The notes under the pieces are model-generated. The model had not been told where the DNA came from. It saw nothing but the letters and a program-made list of their open reading frames with translations, and searched no databases. A DNA stretch of 10,830 bases, taken from the NCBI GenBank assembly GCA_026986235.1, contig JALSOY010000161.1:1-10830 (forward strand), given 5' to 3'. This document shows positions 5,829 through 10,830 of this stretch, one piece after another; the first letter of the stretch is position 1, and each line of letters starts with the position of its first letter. The translations under genes were made by a program, and so were the position numbers. The DNA is from Caldifarciminota bacterium. GTDB lineage: Bacteria; Hydrothermota; Hydrothermia; B15-G9; WFZT01.

Positions 5829-7571
5829 TCAGTCCTCTTCTTTTTCCTCCCGGGATTCTTCCACCTTCAGTTCTTCTATACGCTCGAGCTCTGCTTTGAG
5901 TATCTCACCGAGATTGATCTTTGCAGGTTCAGGTCTATATCTTGCGACCTCTTCTTTCTCCTTTGCCCTGTAGTATTCCCTTTCTGATAGGAGGATCCTC
6001 TTCCTTTTGGCTTCAATTTTCATAACCTGAAGGTTTAATTCATCGCCCACCTGGTAGTTTTTCCCCGGATCACCCTTTTTCTGAAGATGGGACAGCGGTA
6101 CAAAGCCGTCTAATCCTTTGTCCACTTCAACGATCACGCCCTTATCAGTTATCTGCTTGATAGGTGCCTTTAGATGAGTTCCAGGAGGAATTTTTTGTTC
6201 GATCTCATCCCAGGGGTTGGGAGAGAGGTGCTTGAGGCCGAGATCGAGGAGTCTCTTTTTCTTGTCGATTTTTAATACTTTGAGTCTCAGTTTCTGGCCC
6301 TTTCTCAGGGCCTCTTCGGGCCTTGCAAACTTCTGGGTCCAGGAGATGTCAGCGACATGTAAAAATCCTTCGATACCGTCCTCGAGCTCGATGTAAGCTC
6401 CATAGTTTTCAAAGTCTTTAACGACACCTTTTACGACGCTGCCCACGGGGTATTTTTCTTCTATGAGAGCCCATGGATCTGGTTGTGCCTGTTTCATACC
6501 GAGTGAGATCCTCTGCTTTTCGACATCTACATTGAGAACCACCACATCAACCCTTGCTCCCTCTTTCACGATCTCGGATGGGTGTCTCGGGGGTTTCCCC
6601 CACTTCATCTCAGAGATGTGAACAAATCCTTCGATCCCTGGCTCAAGTTCCACAAAGATACCGTAGTCTATTATCTTTTTGACCGTACCCCTCACCGTGG
6701 AGCCCACGGGATATTTTTCCCTGACCTTCTCCCATGGATGGGGCTGGAGGAGTTTCAGACTGAGAGAGACCTTGAAGTTCTCTGGATCAACCTCGAGGAC
6801 CTTTACTCTGACCTTATCACCGGGCTTTACGACCTCTGATGGGTGTCCGATCTTTGTCCAGGAGAGTTCAGATATGTAAATCAGACCGTCGATGTCACCA
6901 ATGTCAACAAATGCTCCAAATTCGGTAACATTTTTAACGACACCCTCAATAACATCACCGGGGTGGATCTCCATGAGCTTCTGCCGGAGCTTCTCCTGCT
7001 CTTCGAGCTTCACTTCCCGTCTGGATACGACGATATTTTTACGGGCCTTATTGATCTTGATGACCTTTACGGGGATGGTTTTACCAACAAAGGAGGGGAT
7101 GTTTCTCACCCTGGTTATGTCAAGCTGGGAGCCGGGGAGGAAGGCGTTGACGCCGAACACCTCGACCATCAGGCCGCCTTTGACGGTTTTGAGGACTTTT
7201 GCTTCCACGGTCATGTTGGACTGATAGGCCTCCTTGATCTTGTCCCAGGCCAGGAGGAAATCTGCCTTGTGCTTGGAAACTATGGTTCTTCCGTCCCTGC
7301 CATCGAGGGCGTCGATGTACACATTGACCTCTTTACCGGGAACGAGTTCCTCTTCTTTGAACTCGGACCTCGGTGCCACTCCTTCAGATTTTGCCCCTAT
7401 GTCTATGTAAACTTCGTCTTTCAGTACCTTTACGATGGTTCCCTTTACTATGTCACCCTCTTTTGGAGGGTTGATTCTACTCTCCAACAACTCAACGAAT
7501 CCTGCGTCATCACCTCCTTTCTGGTTTTTTACCTCTTCCACCACATTATTTGCCCTTTCCTTATCCTTCAT
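5829..7571 (-). CDS. rpsA: 30S ribosomal protein S1, six S1 domains
   Basis: S1 binds mRNA on the 30S subunit and helps initiation on structured or weakly SD-led messages. The 580-residue protein has six S1 (OB-fold) domains at about 37-101, 118-186, 203-273, 287-360, 374-447 and 462-530, close to the E. coli architecture. Domain 3 has the classic VTEFGAFVDIGDIDGLIYISELSW, and domains 4 and 5 repeat the YPVGS...GxxV pattern. Domains 1 and 2 are more divergent, as usual for the ribosome-docking part. The C-terminus is a charged tail ending in EEKEED. The ATG is preceded by AAGGAGGT inside the last ispH codons and a second AAGGA nearer. It is the fourth gene of the cmk operon. Confidence 0.97.
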   Translation of the reverse strand: MKDKERANNVVEEVKNQKGGDDAGFVELLESRINPPKEGDIVKGTIVKVLKDEVYIDIGAKSEGVAPRSEFKEEELVPGKEVNVYIDALDGRDGRTIVSKHKADFLLAWDKIKEAYQSNMTVEAKVLKTVKGGLMVEVFGVNAFLPGSQLDITRVRNIPSFVGKTIPVKVIKINKARKNIVVSRREVKLEEQEKLRQKLMEIHPGDVIEGVVKNVTEFGAFVDIGDIDGLIYISELSWTKIGHPSEVVKPGDKVRVKVLEVDPENFKVSLSLKLLQPHPWEKVREKYPVGSTVRGTVKKIIDYGIFVELEPGIEGFVHISEMKWGKPPRHPSEIVKEGARVDVVVLNVDVEKQRISLGMKQAQPDPWALIEEKYPVGSVVKGVVKDFENYGAYIELEDGIEGFLHVADISWTQKFARPEEALRKGQKLRLKVLKIDKKKRLLDLGLKHLSPNPWDEIEQKIPPGTHLKAPIKQITDKGVIVEVDKGLDGFVPLSHLQKKGDPGKNYQVGDELNLQVMKIEAKRKRILLSEREYYRAKEKEEVARYRPEPAKINLGEILKAELERIEELKVEESREEKEED

Positions 7572-7578
7572 ACTATCC

Positions 7579-8424
7579 TTAAACCTCCTTTGTGAAAGAT
7601 TTTATTTTCTCGGCCACCTGATTGACTATCCAGGGTGGTGTAGATGCCCCTGCCGTAATACCCACCCTTTCCACACCCTCAAACCATTCCTTCTTCAGCT
7701 CTTCCGGTGATTCCACATGGTAACTTCTGGTTCCCTGCATTTTGCTCACTTCAAATAGCCTTCTGGTATTGGAGCTGTTTTTCCCGCCCACAATTATCAT
7801 TACATCGGACCTCTTTGCAAGTTCGGCAGTGATCTCCTGCCTTCTCTCTGTCACATAACAACGGGTGTTTACTGCCCGGACCTCTTTGGCGGTTCTTAGA
7901 ATCTCCCGTACCGTGTCTCCAAAAACATCGAACCTGGATGTCGTTTGAACCACGACGCCAATTTTCTTTCCTTCAAAATTGTAATTTTTAACTTCGTCCG
8001 GGCTGTTGATAACCACCGCACTGTTGTCAACATGACCCATTATTCCTTTAACTTCAGGATGATCCTTTTTCCCCACGATGACTACGAGGTATCCCTCTTC
8101 GTAAAGTTTCCGCGCTGATAGTTGTGCATTATAGACAATAGGGCATGTAGCGTCAATTACCTTAAAACCCTTGCTTTTTGCCTCCTCTATAACCTCAGGT
8201 GGAACTCCGTGTGTGCGGATAAAAATCGTCTTTTTGTCAGATTCGTCAAGGGAGTTTACAGCCTTTACCCCCTTTTTTTCAAGATCCTTAACCACCACTG
8301 GATTGTGAATAATGGGTCCGAGGGTATTGAAGGTCTCTCCCCTCTCGAGCGCCCTGTTTATCATGTTCAAAGCCCGCTGAACCCCGTAGCAGAATCCAGC
8401 ATCTTCTGCAATTTCTATAATCAT
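7579..8424 (-). CDS. ispH: 4-hydroxy-3-methylbut-2-enyl diphosphate reductase (IspH/LytB)
   Basis: IspH is the 4Fe-4S enzyme that reduces HMBPP to IPP and DMAPP, the last step of the MEP isoprenoid pathway, in the cytoplasm. The 281-residue protein is of normal length. The three cluster ligands are Cys12 (AGFCYGVQRAL), Cys94 (DATCPIV) and Cys189 (NTRCYVTERRQ). His40, His72, His122 and the proton-donating Glu124 (DHPEVKG) are in place, as are NSSNTRRL (216-223) and GASTPPWIV (259-267). The usual NTICxAT around the third Cys is NTRCYVT here, a tolerated variation. The ATG overlaps the plsC stop as ATGA. Seven bases separate its stop from rpsA. It indicates that isoprenoids are made by the MEP route. 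Confidence 0.97.
   Translation of the reverse strand: MIIEIAEDAGFCYGVQRALNMINRALERGETFNTLGPIIHNPVVVKDLEKKGVKAVNSLDESDKKTIFIRTHGVPPEVIEEAKSKGFKVIDATCPIVYNAQLSARKLYEEGYLVVIVGKKDHPEVKGIMGHVDNSAVVINSPDEVKNYNFEGKKIGVVVQTTSRFDVFGDTVREILRTAKEVRAVNTRCYVTERRQEITAELAKRSDVMIIVGGKNSSNTRRLFEVSKMQGTRSYHVESPEELKKEWFEGVERVGITAGASTPPWIVNQVAEKIKSFTKEV
7583..7590 (-). promoter_or_regulatory. rpsA Shine-Dalgarno site embedded in ispH
   Basis: AAGGAGGT spans codons 279-281 of ispH (Lys-Glu-Val), just before its TAA stop, and is 11 bases from the rpsA ATG. A second AAGGA at 7576-7580 is four bases from the ATG. The site should couple rpsA translation to ribosomes ending ispH. Confidence 0.75.
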
Positions 8425-9020
8425 GCTTCCTGTAACATCCTCCTTATGGATTTTTCTATCTCTCTGGTCATCAATTTCATCCCGTCCTTCCCCTTGAACC
8501 GTGATGGGTGAAGGGGACTACCAAATTTAACCTTTAACTCCTCTTTTCTCAATATCCATGTCCAGAAAGGTTTTCTCGGCCCCTTTATGTATGTTGGCAC
8601 AACAGGGGCATCTGTTTTCAGAGAGAGTAGTGCCACGCCCTCCTTGAACGGCAAAAGGTCCTTTTCTGTTCTGTTCCTCGTTCCTTCCGGGAAAATTACG
8701 ACAGCCTTTTCTTCCCTTAAAAGTTTTAATGACTTTTTCAATGCATCCTTGCCACCTGATAGTCTTTTAATGGGAATGGCGTTGTAAAACCTTATGAGCC
8801 AGGCAAACAGAGGGTTGGGAATAAACAGGTCCTCCTTTGCAAGAAAGTAAAGTTCTCGGGGAGAAGCGATACCAACGAGGGGAGGGTCCCAGGAAGAGAT
8901 ATGGTTGGGAGCTATTATCACCCTCTTTTTGCGCCTGACATTTTTCTGACCTTCCACTCTCATACCGAAAAGAAGTTTAAAAAGGTGGTATAAGATAATC
9001 CAGGCAAATCCCCATTTCAT
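8421..9020 (-). CDS. plsC: 1-acyl-sn-glycerol-3-phosphate acyltransferase (PlsC-like)
   Basis: This enzyme acylates lysophosphatidic acid to phosphatidic acid, the precursor of membrane phospholipids, at the inner membrane. The 199-residue protein has a short hydrophobic N-terminus (about 4-19) and the acyltransferase motifs in order: NHISSWDPP (39-47; the catalytic His40 and Asp45 of HxxxxD), the substrate-binding FYNAIPIKR (78-86), FPEGTRNR (110-117) and APVVPTYIKG (138-147). The length is typical of the short bacterial PlsC group. It overlaps cmk and ispH by 4 nt (ATGA) on both sides, with GGTGA before its ATG. The position between cmk and ispH is a common arrangement for plsC. The exact acyl acceptor cannot be read from sequence. 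Confidence 0.92.
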   Translation of the reverse strand: MKWGFAWIILYHLFKLLFGMRVEGQKNVRRKKRVIIAPNHISSWDPPLVGIASPRELYFLAKEDLFIPNPLFAWLIRFYNAIPIKRLSGGKDALKKSLKLLREEKAVVIFPEGTRNRTEKDLLPFKEGVALLSLKTDAPVVPTYIKGPRKPFWTWILRKEELKVKFGSPLHPSRFKGKDGMKLMTREIEKSIRRMLQEA

Positions 9021-9697
9021 GGATCGTCACCAAACCTTCTCTTCAGCTCATCCATGATTTTCTGCACCTGCTGGTCGATAGTCAGTTCTGTGGTATCCAG
9101 GACATAGGCATCGTCTGCGGGTTTAAGAGGTGCAAACGACCTGCTTGAGTCTATTCTGTCCCTCATCTGAAGTTCTTCTCTAACTTTTTGTGGTGAAACC
9201 TCTATTCCTTTTTCTTTCATCTCTTTGACCCGTCTTTTCACTCTCTCTTCAAGAGAGGCCTTCATAAATACTTTAAAGTCAGCGTCAGGGAGTACGAAGG
9301 TTCCTATGTCCCTCCCTTCCACTACGACTCCACCTTTTTCGGCGAGTTTGCGCTGAAGTTTCACGAGGACTTTTCTTACTCCGGGGTATCTGGCGACTAT
9401 GGAAACTTTTTCGGAGACTTCAGGGCTCCTGATGGCCTCTGAGACATCCTCACCATCCATGTATGTCTTGAGCACACCGTCAACGCATTTCTGCCAGATT
9501 TCCGTTTCTTTCGCCACTTCCACGACTTTCTCTTCATCGCCGGGGTCAATTCCAAGTCTTAAAACCTTCAGTGTAATAGCCCTGTACATGGCACCTGTAT
9601 CTACAGGAGTGAGACCCAGTTTTTGGGCCAGGATTTTCGCAGTTGTAGATTTACCCGATGCAGCAGGGCCGTCAATGGCAATGGTGAGATTCTTCAT
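9017..9697 (-). CDS. cmk: Cytidylate kinase (CMP/dCMP kinase)
   Basis: Cmk phosphorylates CMP and dCMP with ATP in the cytoplasm, recycling nucleotides from RNA and phospholipid metabolism. The 226-residue protein has the P-loop GPAASGKS (10-17), VDTGAMYRAITL (32-43), the CMP-binding segment VVVEGRDIGTFVLPDADFKVFM (124-145) and RDRIDSSRSFAPLKPADDAYVLDT (179-202), all diagnostic of the family. The N-terminus MKNLTIAIDGPAASGKS matches where Cmk normally begins, so the ATG is secure. There is no Shine-Dalgarno sequence before it, and the -10 box is only 11 bases upstream, so the message is probably leaderless. It heads the operon cmk-plsC-ispH-rpsA. Confidence 0.97.
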   Translation of the reverse strand: MKNLTIAIDGPAASGKSTTAKILAQKLGLTPVDTGAMYRAITLKVLRLGIDPGDEEKVVEVAKETEIWQKCVDGVLKTYMDGEDVSEAIRSPEVSEKVSIVARYPGVRKVLVKLQRKLAEKGGVVVEGRDIGTFVLPDADFKVFMKASLEERVKRRVKEMKEKGIEVSPQKVREELQMRDRIDSSRSFAPLKPADDAYVLDTTELTIDQQVQKIMDELKRRFGDDP

Positions 9698-9708
9698 AGG
9701 TGGGTTAC

Positions 9709-9737
9709 ATTATATCCGTGGATACCTTTGAATTCAA
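9709..9737 (-). promoter_or_regulatory. Sigma-70-type promoter of cmk operon, leaderless layout
   Basis: On the minus strand, TTGAAT (9737-9732), a 17-base spacer and a perfect TATAAT (9714-9709) are followed by only 11 bases before the cmk ATG. A start 6-8 bases past the -10 box would leave a leader of about 3-5 nt. It sits just beyond the ilvE terminator, so the cmk operon has its own promoter. An alternative -35, TTGACT, would need a 22-base spacer and is less likely. Confidence 0.8.
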
Positions 9738-9740
9738 GTC

Positions 9741-9774
9741 AAAAATTCACTGTGGGAGGTGTACTCCCACAGTG
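9741..9774 (-). terminator. Intrinsic terminator of ilvE
   Basis: On the minus strand CACTGTGGGAG (9774-9764), a five-base loop and CTCCCACAGTG (9758-9748) form a perfect 11-bp stem, followed by AATTTTTG. It begins six bases after the ilvE stop. The stem, loop and U-run are typical of a rho-independent terminator and separate ilvE from the cmk operon. Confidence 0.92.
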
Positions 9775-9779
9775 TGTCC

Positions 9780-10709
9780 CTAATCGTAAACGGGTGTCAA
9801 CCAGTGAAGGTATTTCTCGATCTTCCCATCGACGAGGTCGAAGAACATTTTCTGTACTTCTCTCGCCACAGGGAATTCTCCGTTACCGACATTTATCTTA
9901 TCGACAGATCTTATGGGTGTGATTTCAGCAGCTGTCCCTGTAAAGAATACTTCGTCGGCTATGTACAGAAACTCTCTTGGAATGGGCTGCTCCTTTACTT
10001 CGTAACCGAGGTCTTTGAGGAGGGTGATCACGGTGTCCCTTGTTATACCGGGAAGGATGGATGATGCCAGTGGTGGTGTGTAAACGACCTTTTTGTAAAC
10101 TATGAAAAGATTCTCACCCGATCCTTCAGAGATGGTGCCATCGGGATTGAGGAGGATTCCCTCAACATATCCGTTTAAAACGGCCTCCATTTTTACAAGC
10201 TGGGAATTGGCATAGTTTGCCGTTGCCTTTGCCATGGCTGGCAAGGTGTTGGGACCAAATTTGTTCCAGGAAGAGACCATCACATCAACTCCTTTAAGGA
10301 GCGCTTCGGGACCGAGGTACTTACCCCATTCCCATGTGGCGATGGCGATTTCCACCGGACACTCGAATGGGTTGACTCCAAGATTATAAAATCCACGATA
10401 GACTATGGGCCTTATATAGCAGGCCTCATGTTCGTTGGCCCTGATGGTTTCGATGATGGCCTTCTTTACTTCCTCCTGCGAGAAGGGGATCTCCATGCGG
10501 TAGATTTTTGCAGAATTGAAAAGTCTTTCCACATGTTCGTCCAGTCTGAAGACAGCGGTGCCAAGCTTTTCGGTTTTGTACGCCCTTATCCCCTCAAAAA
10601 CCCCTGATGCGTAGTGAAATGCATGGGTTAAAACATGTACCTTTGCATCCTTCCAGGGGACGAGTTCCCCATTCATCCAGATATACTTGGCCTCCTTTAA
10701 TTTTGCCAT
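9780..10709 (-). CDS. ilvE: Branched-chain amino acid aminotransferase (fold type IV)
   Basis: IlvE is a PLP-dependent cytoplasmic aminotransferase that interconverts leucine, isoleucine and valine with their 2-oxo acids, the last step of their synthesis. The 309-residue protein equals the usual length. HAFHYASGVFEGIRAY (29-44), EHVERLFNSAKI (58-69), YIRPIVYRG (98-106), the PLP lysine Lys161 in LPAMAKATANYANSQL, SEGSGENLFIV (194-204) and PGITRDTVITL (220-230) are the family motifs, and TGTAAEITPIRSVD (257-270) closes the active site. The ATG at 10709 has AAGGAGG just upstream. An in-frame ATG at 10760 would add 17 residues that do not look like the family, so the shorter start is chosen. It forms a single-gene unit with its own promoter and terminator. 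Confidence 0.95.
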   Translation of the reverse strand: MAKLKEAKYIWMNGELVPWKDAKVHVLTHAFHYASGVFEGIRAYKTEKLGTAVFRLDEHVERLFNSAKIYRMEIPFSQEEVKKAIIETIRANEHEACYIRPIVYRGFYNLGVNPFECPVEIAIATWEWGKYLGPEALLKGVDVMVSSWNKFGPNTLPAMAKATANYANSQLVKMEAVLNGYVEGILLNPDGTISEGSGENLFIVYKKVVYTPPLASSILPGITRDTVITLLKDLGYEVKEQPIPREFLYIADEVFFTGTAAEITPIRSVDKINVGNGEFPVAREVQKMFFDLVDGKIEKYLHWLTPVYD

Positions 10710-10713
10710 AATT

Positions 10714-10720
10714 CCTCCTT
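10714..10720 (-). promoter_or_regulatory. Shine-Dalgarno site that fixes the ilvE start
   Basis: AAGGAGG on the minus strand, four bases from the ATG at 10709, selects this start over the in-frame ATG at 10760. Confidence 0.85.
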
Positions 10721-10772
10721 TTTGTGTGGGATTTTCGATTGAAGGAAGGTCAAAAAACACACCATCAGGTTA

Positions 10773-10802
10773 ATTATACAAGTCCCTTTTTGGTGTTGTC
10801 AA
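10773..10802 (-). promoter_or_regulatory. Consensus sigma-70-type promoter of ilvE
   Basis: A perfect TTGACA (10802-10797), an 18-base spacer and a perfect TATAAT (10778-10773) lie on the minus strand. Transcription should begin near 10766, giving a leader of about 55 nt. That would place the in-frame ATG at 10760 only about six bases into the message, without a Shine-Dalgarno site. Upstream at 10808-10822, TCACTT and AAGTGA form a 6-bp inverted repeat with a three-base loop, a possible operator or the foot of another transcript. I see no leader-peptide attenuator or T-box in the short leader. Confidence 0.85.
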
Positions 10803-10830
10803 AGTCTTCACTTTTTAAGTGAGAGGCATC

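Noticed and set aside
6843..7595. Plus-strand open frame of 250 codons opposite rpsA
   Set aside because: It is antisense to the conserved S1 gene, resembles no family, and is explained by codon bias of rpsA.
10710..10760. N-terminal extension of ilvE to the ATG at 10760
   Set aside because: It has no Shine-Dalgarno site, lies only a few bases from the predicted transcription start, and the internal ATG has AAGGAGG and gives the family's usual length.
10808..10822. TCACTT/AAGTGA inverted repeat upstream of the ilvE promoter as a terminator or operator
   Set aside because: The stem is only six A/T-rich base pairs, and no neighbouring gene is visible to which it could belong.

Overview
The window looks like ordinary chromosome of a diderm, probably thermophilic bacterium of moderate GC content (by eye, somewhat under 50%). 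Signs of two membranes are an MrdA/PBP2-type elongation transpeptidase, a secreted LolA/DUF1571-like protein, and a ribosomal protein S1 with six S1 domains. S1 of this length is more typical of diderms than of Firmicutes, although the gene order cmk-plsC-ispH-rpsA is also familiar from Firmicutes and Thermotogae. The proteins are compact and rich in Lys, Glu and Val, and genes are packed with 1-14 nt overlaps. I cannot name the phylum; an under-sampled lineage is plausible.

Layout. On the + strand, the 3' end of mrdA (2-544) runs into a cluster of C/G-rich inverted repeats (547-737). All remaining genes are on the - strand. Read in their own direction from the right edge they are: (1) ilvE (10709-9780), with a strong promoter at 10773-10802 and an intrinsic terminator at 9741-9774; (2) cmk-plsC-ispH-rpsA (9697-5829), linked by ATGA overlaps and a Shine-Dalgarno sequence inside ispH, and driven by a near-consensus promoter so close to cmk that the mRNA should be almost leaderless; (3) a secreted LolA/DUF1571-like protein followed by two CPBP-type membrane proteins (5787-3852), possibly read through from rpsA; (4) pdxS-pdxT, an uncharacterised glycoside-hydrolase-like TIM-barrel protein, and mobA (3784-801), from a near-consensus promoter at 3816-3844. 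This last operon converges on mrdA across the repeat cluster.

Functions. Most genes are housekeeping: cell-wall elongation, branched-chain amino acids, CMP phosphorylation, phospholipid synthesis, the last step of the MEP isoprenoid pathway, translation initiation, PLP synthesis (PdxS/PdxT) and molybdenum cofactor maturation (MobA). IlvE needs the PLP made by PdxST. The less understood parts are the TIM-barrel protein inside the PLP/molybdenum operon, the three-gene LolA-like/CPBP/CPBP cassette in which one CPBP protein lacks standard catalytic residues, the leaderless cmk transcript, and the repeat cluster. I found no defence system, prophage, CRISPR array, tRNA or rRNA.
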